Positions 1 to 11,880 of a stretch of DNA of 64,000 nt are shown piece by piece. How positions within the stretch are numbered: position 1 is the stretch's first letter; the number at the start of each line of letters is the position of its first letter. Source of the DNA: Cryptomeria japonica (taxonomy: Eukaryota; Streptophyta; Pinopsida; Cupressales; Cupressaceae). Under the pieces are notes generated by a model. That model ran no database searches, was not told where the DNA came from, and saw only the letters and a list, made by a program, of their open reading frames with translations. The stretch covers positions 335,809,927-335,873,926 of the forward strand of contig NC_081414.1 of the NCBI RefSeq assembly GCF_030272615.1, in the 5' to 3' direction. Position numbers and translations under genes: made by a program.

Positions 1-1010
1 ATCTACACTAGTTTTATTTTATTTTTAAACTATTTAATAATTCTTTAATTTTATTTATATTTTATACTTTCTTATTTTTTAATAATTAATTTTATTTGCA
101 CCAAAATTATTTTATTTTTCTTTAGAAATATATATTTTATATAAAAATGATGAATGAGCATCAAATTTATTTCTACTTAGTATAGTTACTAAGATAATCA
201 ATAATTTTGATTCATTTGAATTTTTTTGGAAAATAGTATTTTGAGTTATCCTGACCTTTTGCAAAATTTTAACTAATTTATAGCTATATCATACATAATT
301 TAGGCCAATCATGCAATTATAATTAAATTAAACATGATATACATTTATAGTTGACACTTATTCAAAATGTTTCAAATTCTTGTGAAAAGAAAATAGTTTT
401 CTAAACAATTTTAAATTATTTCAGATGTAAGTCCATATCCTTCACATTTTGTAAGGAATAACCTATTGATAAATATTGATAAATACAATTGGTAGTAGTA
501 GTCATATTTTAAGTTCTATTATTTTTGCTTAACATGTTCTTGATACGGCAATTCTAATGCCAGTATATATAAAATGTCTTTTATGTAATTAATGAATATT
601 TTAAATATATTTATTATAAGAATTGAAATATATTTTCATGGAAGAGGCTTTATATATTAGCTTTTAGGTTAATTAAAGTTTAAGTGTAATATAATTTAAT
701 ATTAAGATTTTGTTATAGTCTACTCATTCTCTTGTTATCAACATAATCATTTATACATTAAATTAAATTTGAAAAAAATATTTATTAATTAAAATGATTC
801 TAAATATACTACATTCACTCTTATTTATAAAAATGTATTTACAAATTTAAAAGTACAAGCTAAGATATAATTATAAAATTAGTTATTCAAAAAAATTAAA
901 AGTAAAACAAAAAATATATATATATTTTATTATTATAAAAGTACATCACCACATAAGTTATGTTATGCGGAATATAATAGATTGAACAAAACAAAGTGGC
1001 TCTATCTATA
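1..1010 (-). repeat. Dispersed AT-rich repeat, inverted copy
   Basis: Read on the minus strand, 300-1005 aligns by eye along its whole length with 16015-16690 and with 26505-27175. Shared landmarks include aggttattccttac, the following gtgaaggatatggactt block and the actttgttttgtt block. Bases 1-345, also inverted, align with 46497-46850 (shared catgatatagct, taactatactaagtag and aaataaaattaatt). Together the copies outline a non-coding, very AT-rich repeat of more than 1 kb that continues past the left edge of the window. No long ORF is visible. It could be a decayed LTR or a non-autonomous DNA element; no termini were identified. Confidence 0.7.
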
Positions 1011-1042
1011 ATATATTGATCATGAAACTGTACATTATGAAA

Positions 1043-3431
1043 GCCTACGATTCGATGGATAGAAAATTCTTGAAGGAAATCCTGGAGAAAGGAATGGATT
1101 TAATGAGTGGATGGATGCATTTCAACCCCAACTTTCTCAGTGCTGATGAATGGTGGAGCTCATGGTTTCTTTAGATCAAGTAGAGACACAAGACAAGGTG
1201 ACCCATTATCCCCTTTTTTGTTCATTATCATTGCATAAGCCCTGGGTACAAAAATAATCAAGATAAGGGAGGAAGGAGACTGGTATGGAATTAAGGTAGT
1301 TGTAGGAGCAAACTTGGTGACTCATCAACAATTTGCAGATGATACAATGTTGTTTGGTCAGTCAAACATGATAGGAGCCAGAAATATTAAGTCCCTACTT
1401 ACTAAATACTGTGAAGCTTCAGGCCAACACATCAATTGGAGTAAATAGGAGGTTTTCTTTCTCAATACAAAACCGAGCCTTGAAAGGGAATTGGCCAAGA
1501 TCTTATAACTCAAAGTGGCTAATTTTCCAAGTAAATTTTTAGGAACACCAATTTTTCAAAGAATGAATAAAAAGGAATATTGGGAAAGCTTAGTATCAAG
1601 ATATGCAGATAAGATGAGTGCATGGAAGGGAAAATGGCTCTCCTCTGCAAGAAGGCTGCTAATGATAAAACTAGTGCTATCTACACCCCCTGTATATTCT
1701 ATGTCATGTTTAAAAATTCCAAATGGAACTAAGACAAAAATGAATAAAATCATGAAAAGATTCTTTTGGAATGGTACTAGTGACCAAAACAAAATATATT
1801 TGATGGCTTGGGATAAAATATGTAGGCCAAAAAGTGCAAGAGGATCAGGCTTGATCAAGTTGATATTAATGAATTCAACAATGGGAGAGAAACTTGTATG
1901 GAATCTATATATAAACAGTGATAAAAAATGAGTTAATATTTTAAGGAGGAAGTATCTAAATTCTAATGACTCGATAAGCATTTTGAAAGTAAGAGATCCC
2001 CCTAGAGGCTCTTTAGTTTTGAATTACATATTAGAATGCAAGGATATTATTACAAGACAAGTAACTTGGGAGATAGGGAATGGGGAGCAAGCATCCTTTG
2101 GATAAATTCTTGAAATAATAATAGTGTTGGAGAATCATTCGAGCCTAGAGGACATAAGAAGAGAGACTTTAATAAAAAGGAGAGAAACGGTGAAAGATTA
2201 TGGGGAAGTTGTAGAAGAAAATTGAATGAAATGCTAGAGATGGAAATCACTGGAAAATCTACAAGCCCCAGAAATACAGAAAAATACCCCTGCAGCCTTA
2301 TTAAAAGAGAGGTGGGTAATTCCTTCTGATGATCCTGAAAGAATAAGATGGCATGGTTCAAAAGAGGGATCTTACAAGGTAGGCCTTGGATATAGAATCA
2401 AATAGATGTCTTTAGCAAAAGAGGATTGGTCATGTAAGCTACTATGGAGTAAGTACTACCTACCCAAAGCTAGAGTCTTCGCTTGGCTAGAAATTAGAGG
2501 AAAGGTGATAACTTAGGATTAATTGGATAAGATGGGCTATCAAGGAGCAAGTAGATGTGTCATGTGTAAGGTGTGTGAAGAATCAATGAATCATTTATTG
2601 TTTGGATACCAATACTCAAGTAACTCTTGGAATTCATTATTGAAAAAATTAGAATTTTACAGCCCCAAACCTCAACACTTGTTAAATTGGTTCCAAATTT
2701 GGAATGGCATGAGGAAAAAAGGCCCTTTTGAAATAATGTGGCAAGTTACCCCCTTCATGGTAATATGGGAAATTTGGAAAGAAAGAAACAAAATAATTTT
2801 TTAGAATAAGGAAATTCTAGTGGAAGTTCTGATAAGGAAAATAAAAGATTAGGTGGTAGAATTGGCTAATATAGTAGCTAAGGATAAAATAGAAAAGGGC
2901 TCAACATTCAAACTATGGGATGAAGGCATAGAAAAGAGATTTAAGTGTCTAGCTATCCCCAAAATATATCAGAATGAGAGAATCAAGTATTCAACAAGGA
3001 GTAGAGAAAATACTAAATGGACTCCTCCACAAGCAGGATGGATTAAAATTAACTTTGTTGGGGTAGCAAAAGGTAGTCCAAGAGATGGAGGGATAGGATG
3101 TATGGCTAGAAATGAGGATGGAGATACTATTGCCCAAGAGTTAGAGTCCATAGGAGTGAAAACTAATAATATTGCATAGATAAGAGTGGCTTTACTAGGT
3201 TTGAGATTGAGTTTCAGAATTGGAGTAAAAAGAATTCATCTCGAAGGTGATTCCCTAATAGTCATTAATTCCATCTGCAACAACAAATCTCCAAATTGGC
3301 TGATGGCCAAATGGTTAACCTCGATACGGGAAATTATTGCGAAACTAGAAGATTTTAGAGCTACTCACATATACAGGGAAGGAAATTGTGAAGCAAACAT
3401 GCTAACAAAAAATGCTGGCAACAACAATTAA
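1043..3431 (+). pseudogene. LINE ORF2 relic: reverse transcriptase, zf-RVT, RNase H
   Basis: Translation across frames gives the RT block KAYDSMDRKFL near 1045, then [17 protein letters not shown] near 1185, and the catalytic FADDTMLFGQ near 1335. The thumb and tether region lies in 1515-1931. A zinc-binding RVT segment follows (about 2430-2660; a MGYQGASRCVMCKVCEESMNHLL block with its Cys and His residues). The RNase H domain (about 3010-3431) contains GWIKINFVGVAKG, HLEGDSLIVINSI and HIYREGNCEANMLT. At least ten in-frame stops or frameshifts interrupt it (for example at 1448, 1929, 2101 and 2803). It would have supplied target-primed reverse transcription; it is now dead. Confidence 0.88.
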
Positions 3432-4590
3432 AACTATGGATAGAGTGTCAACTTATCAGTTAAATCTCTCCGTCTCTACCTCCCTAGACTAGGTGAGAAA
3501 TGGAGCTAATTCTAAATATGGTAATTACTAAGATGGCCATTAAGATTAGAAATGAGGAATTTAAAATTCAAGCATATCATTAAATGAGATGGGACTTCAA
3601 GACAAGTGGGTGAAATTAATTTCAAATTACGGGAGGGTAGTTATCAGGAAGCAATATCTCCATGGGCATAAACGACAAAAGTATAAAATAGGAAAGTTTT
3701 TCAAAGAAGAAGGAATATGAGATAATTTAATGAAACAATGATAAAATATTAACCAAATCAACCATCTAATAAATTGACTCCCCAGGAAGCGATCAACAAA
3801 ATAATAATGGAAAATCACGAGAGGATAGAATAGCATTTGTGAAAAAATGCGAAATAATGAGAAGTTAAACCGGACTTGAAGATTAATTAAATTTAGTATA
3901 GGATTGAGAAAGCTCTTGAAATTTTGAGAAGGTGTGATATTTATAAATACAGAGATATTTTCAAAGAATGGATTTATCACTCTGATGGAGAACCCAATTC
4001 GTTTGACTGCTAGGAAAAGGCAAAACGATTTTTTAGGGAGGATCAGAGATTAAAGGTTGGCTTACATTCTAAGATATGAGCACCTTTTAGTAGTTTATGT
4101 GATCAAATCAGTTCTAGGTGGGAATTTCATAATGAAAGACCACAGGTATCGAGTTAACATGGATATTTTATCAATGTTTCTGGCTCTAGCACTAGACAAG
4201 GGACTAAGCAAGGAAATGGGTAGGAACCTCACCAAGGCCATTTTCAAATCTCAATTCCTGGGAGGCATGGAAGATATACTGAGGAATTATGAGAATTTTT
4301 GGATTCCTTTTCCTAAGGATTTTGACAAAAACAGAGAGGATATCCAAATATTACCAATGATTCTCCTAGATGATGAAACATAATATCAGGACTATAAGGA
4401 GATAGCAATGAGGAATCTGAATTTCCTTCTAAACTAGACAAATATGGTGGTGAGTCCAGAGTCAGTCTGGATAGAAAAGTTTATGGAGATGGAAGGTCTA
4501 GAGATGCAAAGTCATGGAAACAACATGGAACCAGAAGACCCCATGAAAAATGAAGAAATCAAAGACAATTCTAAATGTTAGAAAAGTTAG
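3432..4590 (+). other. Sequence between LINE RNase H and 3' tail, with a 108-aa open frame
   Basis: About 1.2 kb separates the RNase H stop from the LINE 3' tail, more than a usual plant LINE 3' UTR. A 108-codon frame (4057-4383) has no recognised domain. Neighbouring frames contain broken peptide-like stretches (for example KALEILRRCDIYKYRDIFKE near 3905). The LINE at 33-45 kb also carries a long ORF in this position, so this may be the remains of an extra ORF, but I could not align the two proteins convincingly. Confidence 0.35.
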
Positions 4591-4949
4591 AAAATGCCCC
4601 TTTGTTTGGAGTTTCTTGGTATAATGCCTGATAAGTTTTAGTAGGCAACTAGTTAGATAGGAAAGGAAGTTGGATATAGATTTACATAGTAGGCAGCATT
4701 AGATGGAGAACAAATGTCTATAGATTTAAATGCTTATGAACTATATATTCATGCAGACAAAATTTGTAATAGATTAAGATTTTTAACCAGTTGAAAATAT
4801 AGTGAATGCTATGTGACAGTTGGATAATATCAGAAGGGACACTTTATCTCAAAGGAGATTTTCCAATGATGTAATCTTTATTATATATCAATGAAGGGGA
4901 TTGGCCCTAACCAATAGTTTAATGTTAAAAAAATAAAACAAATTATGAC

Positions 4950-5481
4950 CAATGCATATTTAATTTATATATAGTTTACACTAATCTAAGGGAATATATA
5001 ACTAAACACACATTCATTCATGATATTGAACCAAGGGATCGATCGCTTGATGATGATTATTAGAGAAATATAAAATGATTAAGTGTATTCATATTTTATA
5101 TGGATTAACAAATCATTTATAGGATAGTTGTTCACTAGTGAAAGATACTGTTGATGTACGTCTTTCAGAATTTGTAACAATGTTTCATATATTTTAATAT
5201 TAATATAAGTACAAGCCCATGGAATTTTGCCAAAAGTAAAAAAAAACAAAACATAAATATCAATATTCTTGTACAAAAATCAAAAGGTTAGTTCTATGTT
5301 AAAATGGAAAAAATATTTATTAGATGGAAAAGACCTCATTTATATAACAAGAATCTTCATCTAATAAAAACTACATGAATTTGGGGATGATTCAAAATAA
5401 TTGAGAATGTAAAAAGGGAAATAGATGGAATAAATATTATGGATGCAACAACATTCTCTATTGTACTTAACAAAGTAACTC
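4950..5481. other. AT-rich spacer, nothing recognised
   Basis: This non-coding stretch lies between the LINE tail and the LTR element. It has no repeat partner elsewhere in the window and no coding signal. Confidence 0.5.
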
Positions 5482-5486
5482 AATTT

Positions 5487-5863
5487 TGTTGGAATCAATG
5501 AACACTGAGAGTGGGGGGTGAATCAATGTTCCACAATTTGCAAACTTGATAAACTGATTTTTAAACCATCAGATGCATAAGAAAGAAAGTAAAGTGTAGA
5601 AACATAAACAAATCAACTACACAACCAAAATACTGGAATTTTTACGTGGAAACCCAAAAAGGGAAAACATACGGTGGGATTGAGTACCCATAATATTATT
5701 ATACTTTGATAAGGAGTATGATAATATTACAAAATGGAATGCACTTGCATTCAGGCACACTTCCTAGAGCTCACTACTCAATTACATAAGAGGGCAACAA
5801 CCTCAGAGGACTCACTATCCTACAAATAAGATACATGAGTAATTACAATGTCTCTTACCAACA
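5487..5863 (-). repeat. 3' LTR of non-autonomous element copy 1 (internally deleted)
   Basis: This LTR starts tgttggaatcaatgaac and ends ttaccaaca. It matches the first 375 bp of the LTR at 10388-11554 and then jumps directly to the terminal CCAACA. About 790 bp are missing, and the breakpoint falls at tgtct, a 5-mer present on both sides of the missing segment in the full-length LTR. It adjoins the polypurine tract. Confidence 0.9.
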
Positions 5864-5864
5864 A

Positions 5865-5877
5865 TCTCCCCCTTTGG
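5865..5877 (-). other. Polypurine tract of copy 1
   Basis: On the minus strand it reads ccaaagggggaga, directly before the 3' LTR. The copia element at 40358-40368 and element copy 2 at 63004-63014 have the same tract. It would prime plus-strand DNA synthesis. Confidence 0.85.
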
Positions 5878-6071
5878 CATTGATGAAAACATTGTGAAAA
5901 ATGACAAGTGACGAAAACTCCAAAACTGCAATCAATCCAAAAAAAATCTGCATACTCAATTAGCTCCCCCTGAGATTATACACCATTTTTCATTTCTCTC
6001 TCTCCCTTTGACATCAATGGCAAAGGTAGGAATCTGCCAAAACTTATGTATAAAAGAATATATACAGTGAT

Positions 6072-9000
6072 TTACACAAATTTGAAAATGTCAGCATAGG
6101 TTATCTTTAAGGACTTAGATACTCATTCCATCATCTCAGAAAACAATCCAACACATTAATCAAAGCACTAAACATGTAAGCGTGCATTTCTATGCCTCTA
6201 AGATCTGAGGGTACCGGTTTACCCAGAGCACTTATTGCATCCTACTGGCTGTCGAGCAAATTGTCTAATCGGGGAGTGATAAGACTCCTCAATTCACCCA
6301 CTCTGCTTATTATCCTCTCCTTCTCTATATTCAAGATCTTGATTTTATTAGTTAATTCCATGATCTGAGCTTCAAGAGTACTAGGAAAAACTGAATGAGG
6401 GGAAAAAGAATGTGAAATACTGGCCAACTGCCCTTCATAATCCTTAATATTTTTGTCAATGTCTAAGGTAAACTTTAGCAAAATAAGACATGACTTGAAA
6501 ATCTAACCGCCTTCATCTAAAGTGTCTTCAATACTCTTCACAATAGTCTTCAAACTGACCCTATCACCTTCAACTACTTTAAAAAAGGATTGCGATCCCA
6601 TATCATTAAATCTATTCAAAACTTTTATATCTACCACTTTTTCTAAAGACTCAAAATGAGTTTCAACTTCATGTAACATACCCTTTAGCTTACTGGAAGG
6701 TGTGTCACCAAAATCCTTCTTATAGAAAGGCAAATTTTTCTCTAAAACATTGGTTGCCAAAGATATAACCTCCTTGTCTTCTAATTGAGACTTAAATAAG
6801 TCCTCACTCACTTTGATTTGGGCAAGGGTGGCTACCTTCAATGCTTGAATGGGAGATAGAGTGCTCAAATCAATCGGTTCATGAGAAAATGCTTCTTCAT
6901 CTATAGAAATTTGCTTCCCTTTGTCAAATACAGTGGCTCTTGCCATGGTTACCAGAGCCTTATCAACCTTCTGTTCTCCTTTCTTGTTCTCTGCACTGTC
7001 ATTTCCAATCTCAAGCTCCATAGTTGCATGCTCAGAATAAAATTCTAATACTGGAGGATCTTGCACAGCTTCACTGGAGTCTCCAAATGCCTGGTTAGCA
7101 ATGGTATCACCTGCAACTTCATGCTCAACCAGATCAATTTTCACTGATAACTAATCCCTCTGCCCACCAAAGACTTCTGTTGGTACTTCTGTAATGAAAG
7201 TATCTTCATGTGTTTTCTCGTCCGATTGGGTTGCATCCTTTAGCCCGATTCACTTCATATCTCATCTCTAACAAAATTTCTTTCAATATTGCTTCGTTTT
7301 CTTTTGCAACTTCATCCATTTTAGCGAGCATGATCTTGTTGACTCTCCTTTTACTCTGGAATTTGTCTTTAGCCAACTTTAGGAGTCTATCAACTTCTTC
7401 TTTAGAGATGACAGAGCATGTATTAACTAATACATATTCCTTTATTTTCTCATCCTCTTGGGTAGCTGTGTATCTCCTAGCATCCAAAATGTCATATAAT
7501 TCCTTTAGAATCATTGATGATAGTTCTAACAGAATTTTACTATAAATGTTCATATATTGTACATCTTCTTCCTCAATAGCTCTTCGATCATTATCATCAC
7601 AATTTTTATAGCATACAGATAAATTGTTGAGTTTTCCTTCCTTTATAATTTCATTAATAATCTCATCTAATTATTTCAGGGGCATAATAGTATAAGAACC
7701 TTCAGGCTTACCTGATTTAAGAGCTTCATCAAGTTCTGATTTCTTCTTCTTACTTGATTTGACTCTACCGGATGGCTCACCTTGAGTCTTAGCCTTCTTT
7801 GCAGGCGAAGCTTCACCGGATGGGAATTTCCTGACTACCCTAGCATATGTGGTTGTCTTCTTTACTTTGTGCAGTGCCTCATCAGATTTTGTTTTCTCCT
7901 CTACAGTGGCTACAACATATTCTCTTTGGGTCTTCTGCTTCTTCCTCTTCTCAACTCCACCGGTTAATGATGATTGTGGCTTATGTGGAGGAACTGCCTT
8001 CTATACATTGAAAGTAGGTGCAAACTTACTATGTTTAGCCTTGGTCTGCTTGGGAGGAGTGGATACTAGTTTAGCCTACTGCTTTACCATGTCTTCCTCC
8101 TTCAATTATTCTGATCTCTAGCCCTCTACACAACTTCTTTGGTTATGCCCATCTATTTTGCAAGTTTTTCTACTTCCTTTATGATCTTTCTCTTTCTGTC
8201 GAGCTTAGTGAATTTCTTATACAAATCCAAGTCTTTTTCCTTGTATGTGCCAAATATTTCCTCCTTTTCATCCACTGGCTTACTAAGGAGGTGTTGAGCA
8301 TAGGTGTCAAGAGTAATCTCATCCACCTCATATCCCATAGGAAAAATCCAATCTGTCCTAGGCTCAACTGTTTCCATGTAACATTGATCCTTATCCACCA
8401 TGAAGAAAATTGTATTTTTATACTTTTCAACAATAGCCTTTGGAATTCTTTCTCTGCCTTGCATCAACTCCTGAAATGTCTTAAAGTAACCCCATAAGGC
8501 AGATTTATGTACAACTGCATCACCCAAACCTTGCAAACCTTCCTTGATTTGAGCTACCACCGATTTATCATAAGCCCATTGAACCTTTCCAATACCCAGG
8601 ATCTCATTCAAGAAATACAGTGCCAAACAAATGATCAAGGAACCAAATTTAAACACATGCTTCTTGTCTTGTTTGATCTTCTTTATAATGCTCATTTGCT
8701 CACTAAGAAGCATTGCACACAAGTTATACTTCTTGTCTTCTTCGAGCATTTGATAAGCTGCATAAATAGTAGTACATGATACTGAATTTTGTCAGCTTAA
8801 TTGATAAACCTTGTAACCAATAACCATCGAAGCAAATCTCACATCAAATTCTACAATGTCACTAATATTCATTGACCGACTATCATGCTTGGAACTAGTT
8901 ACCTCCATTATAGTGGTGTTCTTCACATTCTGGAGTCTAGGAACTTCACCAGTTGCATTCAAACAGGTTATTGCTTGAATGGCTTGCTTTGTGATCTTGT

Positions 9001-9382
9001 GGGGTTTGTCCAGCCATAGAAATTCATTGTGAATTTGGCTTAGAACATACCTCACCCGTTTGGGCTTGTCAAATACTGGGAAGTGAACAAACTGTCTGAA
9101 ACCCTTGTCTTCCAAATTCTTGAAATCTGATTTCAAATTCCCAAAATCATCAACCATGTGCTTAACATACGGAGATAACATGTCTAAATTACCTAATTCC
9201 TCGATGTTGTAATGCAAGTATGCCCTAATATCTTCATTGTGCAACACTCTGTATGGTACAAAGGAAAATACACCTTTTAGATCATCCTCAATTGACTTAA
9301 ACAAATGTTTATTGAATACTGGCCTAGCTCTTCCAATGATTTTGACAACAAAAGGAGTTGCTACGCCAAATGATGATGCCAT
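6072..9382 (-). pseudogene. Unknown ~1,100-codon ORF in place of pol (copy 1)
   Basis: I do not recognise this protein. It probably starts at 9382 (MASSFGVATP) and runs to 6072 with a few stops and frameshifts. It has four parts. (1) A globular region (9382-8153) is open except for one stop at 8792-8794; landmarks are FSFVPYRVLHNEDIRAYL, VPRLQNVKNTTIMEV, HVFKFGSLIICLALYFLNE, RERIPKAIVEKY and CYMETVEPRTDWIFPMGYE. (2) A lysine-rich, NLS-like linker follows (about 8100-7700; for example KSSKKKKSELDEALKSGK). (3) Next is a helical segment (7553-7206; ELYDILDARRY). (4) The acidic, coiled-coil-like C-terminus spans 7144-6072 (DLSTLSPIQALKVATLAQIK). The same order and many identical residues recur at 59545-62808. 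No RT, integrase, protease or nuclease motif was seen. Confidence 0.75.
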
Positions 9383-9791
9383 TTTGAAATCTAGGGTATG
9401 AACTGATAGCTTCAAAAATGGATAAATACCTTTTCAATCACAACCAGATGCAAGGAGTCTATCGAATCGCTACAAGCTTAGATTTCACTGATATATCTCT
9501 TTCACTCTACTCTTCTCTCTCGTTCGCAAAAAAAAAAAAAGAATAGTAGAATGCCCTTTTATTTTTGAAAGGCCTAACTTTTATTTGCAATAAATGCTTA
9601 ACCCTAAAGCTTTCTAGATACCTTAATTTTCTTGAAATCTTCCACCGAAATCTCAAATTGCCAGTAATTCTTCTGGATATCATCTGCATATCCGATCTTG
9701 ATCTTCTGCAATATTCCACAACCGATTACAGATCTCAGAGAGGGGGTCTTGAATATTTTGCATGAAAAAATCCCCCTAAGGCAAAAATGCC

Positions 9792-10319
9792 CTAGTTACC
9801 GGATGAGGTTTCAATACTAGAATCAGGTGTGGAGCCATTATGAACAATAGAATCTTCTTTCTTAACCCACATCTTCTTATGTTGATCTCTGATCTCTTCC
9901 ACCTTTTCTTTTACTTTTTCATCCGAATTGTTCTTGTTCACCAGACCATTCATCTAATTTGGTTTCATCCTACATTGGTTAGATATATGTCCAAACATTC
10001 CACAAGCATAGAATTTCTTATTCTAAAAATTGTTCATCATTTTGCACATATTTGACTTATGACCAAAATTGTTGCATTTGAAACACTAATTGGTAAAGGT
10101 AGAATGATTATTTATCATCCTATTTCAGCGTTGAATTTCCATATGACCAAATTTTCCACAAACAAAACATTTACCATTGAATTTATAGGCATCAGGATGT
10201 CTAGCCAAAGGTTTCTTGTCCTTCTAAAGATTGGTTTGTCTAGAACCGGAGGATTCTCCTTTCTCAAATCCAAGATCTTCAAGTGCCACACTAAGATGTC
10301 TCTGCAAATCAGAGTCCAT
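9792..10319 (-). pseudogene. Gag-like coiled-coil/zinc-knuckle protein, copy 1 (internally deleted)
   Basis: From an ATG at 10317-10319 the frame reads MDSDLQRHLSVALEDL, then jumps to GFEKGESSGS. Compared with copy 2 the whole coiled-coil segment (about 500 bp) is missing. CCHC-type knuckles follow: CFVCGKFGHMEIQ (last Cys lost), CFKCNNFGHKSNMC and YACGMFGHISNQC (first Cys lost). The frame ends SIETSSGN at 9792-9794, with several in-frame stops. In LTR elements such proteins bind RNA and form the particle; here only knuckles remain. The leader between primer site and ATG is open and nearly identical to that of copy 2. Confidence 0.75.
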
Positions 10320-10373
10320 TGATTCAATCTCCCAGATCTTCCTCAAGCTATTAGGCTTCTTTCTAGGAACTAA

Positions 10374-10385
10374 GCTCTGATACCA
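10374..10385 (-). other. Primer-binding site of copy 1
   Basis: The minus strand reads tggtatcagagc, three bases inside the 5' LTR. This is the plant initiator-methionine-tRNA primer site typical of Ty1/copia elements. Confidence 0.9.
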
Positions 10386-10387
10386 AT

Positions 10388-11554
10388 TGTTGGAATCAAT
10401 GAACATTGAGAGGGGGGTGAATCAGTGTTTCACAATTGCAAACTTGGTAAATTGATTCTTAAACCACTAGATGCATAATAAAGAAAGTAAAGTGAAGAAA
10501 CACAAATAAATCAACCACACAACCATAACACCATAATTTTTAGATGAAAACTCGGAAAGGGAAAAACCACAGTGGGATTGAGTACCCACAATATTATTAT
10601 ACTTTTATCAGGAGTATGATGATATTACAAAATAGAATGCACTTGCATTCAGGAACACTGCCTAGAGCTCACTACTCAATTACATAAGAGGGAAACAACC
10701 CCAAAGGACTCACTATGCTACAAATGAGATACATTAGTAATTACAATGTCTGAACTAGAATATAGCATCTACAAATGTCAAATGTTAGTTTTGGTTAAGC
10801 ACAATATGGCTGTCTGATATTAAATCACTCTGTCTTTCTACCTTGTTCATCTACATACTCATTTACTAGAGCACCAAATCTGCATTCTGATTCTCTTGGT
10901 ACTTCATACTTCAATATTCACACACCACACATTCCACAACACCCTTAGAATGATCATCTAGATTGCCATTATATATTTGCATCAACAAAATGGATATCAA
11001 CCAAGTCGGCTTCATAAAACTGCAAAATATGAAACATGTAGTAATATGTCGGCTGAATCCATCCACCAATGCATAAGTAGAGCTAAATAATATGATAACA
11101 GGCTTCATACATGTCGGCACAAAATCCTCAAACTCACCAACAATCATTGAATTCATCCCAATAATTCTGCAACACACGTAACACAATGAAACCCAAAGAT
11201 AGCTCTGTTCTTTCAGAATCACTAGATACCAATTCTAGAATCTTGCACTATAATCGACACCGGAGGATGGAATTGCAAAGTAAGCTGCCTCAATCATCCA
11301 ATCAACTACTCCCATCACCACAACCAAAACTATACGACTGGGAATGAGTTGTGCTTAATGAATCTGCATATTGTGCTCACATTCTGCCGGTAATTGAGTT
11401 CCACCTTCCAAACTCACACCTTAAGACAATTTGACTTCCGATTGATCAAATCAACATGAACTAGATAGGATAACTAGACTAAGTTGCCATCAATGACAAC
11501 CCATAAGCAATCTCCATGCATCAAACATTACCAGAATAGTGTGTCTTGCCAACA
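10388..11554 (-). repeat. 5' LTR of non-autonomous element copy 1
   Basis: This is a full-length LTR of 1167 bp with ends tgttgg and ccaaca, followed by the aattt target duplication. It aligns on the opposite strand with the 1157-bp LTR at 56697-57853. It contains the gaatgcacttgcattc palindrome (10635-10650) and, next to it, an AT-rich inverted repeat. Confidence 0.9.
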
Positions 11555-11559
11555 AATTT

Positions 11560-11880
11560 ACCACAAGATAAAGTAATAATATAAAAGTAAAGGTACACAA
11601 GAAAATTTTTCAAATTTTAAATTAACATTTTCAACACATCAATATAAATCCTTGCATCTCATAATAATCACTGAAATAGGTAACAAATTTTCATCAAAAA
11701 ATAAATAAATAAATACTCTATTTCTTTCAATTACTTGTACATACTTTCAATTAAACAACTAAGTTTACAATAAATAAGATAAAGTTAAGAAACTACTATG
11801 TATGGATAGCTTGATCTACATCACAAGCCTCTATGAGTCATCTAGAGGAGGGAGAGCATCACCTAATAACTTTTCCTCCA
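11560..11880. other. AT-rich spacer, nothing recognised
   Basis: This lies between the LTR element's target duplication and the start of duplicated unit A. No coding or repeat signal was seen. Confidence 0.5.

Larger units (their letters stand above)
1030..4940 (+). mobile_element. 5'-truncated LINE (plant L1-type), degenerate
   Basis: The order is reverse transcriptase (from about 1043), zinc-binding RVT domain (about 2400-2800) and RNase H (about 3000-3431). A further 1.2 kb follows, then an A-rich 3' end (tttaatgttaaaaaaataaaa, 4919-4939). The 5' half of ORF2 (endonuclease) and ORF1 are missing, as in a 5'-truncated insertion. A possible 7-bp target duplication, attatga, lies at 1034-1040 and 4942-4948; it is short, so weak evidence. 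Frameshifts and stops show it is inactive. Confidence 0.85.
5487..11554 (-). mobile_element. Non-autonomous LTR retrotransposon, copy 1 (complete, pol-less)
   Basis: The ends are TG...CA and the flanking 5-bp duplications are identical (aattt at 5482-5486 and 11555-11559). Reading the minus strand: 5' LTR 10388-11554, primer site, gag-like frame, a long ORF of unknown function, polypurine tract, 3' LTR 5487-5863. No protease, integrase, reverse transcriptase or RNase H can be found in any frame between the LTRs, so the element depended on enzymes supplied in trans. The alignable parts of the two LTRs differ at roughly 10% of positions, so the insertion is old. A second copy lies at 56697-64000. 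Confidence 0.9.

Noticed and set aside
3627-3980. 117-codon minus-strand ORF
   Set aside because: It is antisense to the LINE region, with an F/I/L-rich composition from AT-rich DNA and no family resemblance.
7210-8121. Plus-strand ORFs inside the non-autonomous element
   Set aside because: These are antisense to the conserved minus-strand reading frame shared with copy 2.
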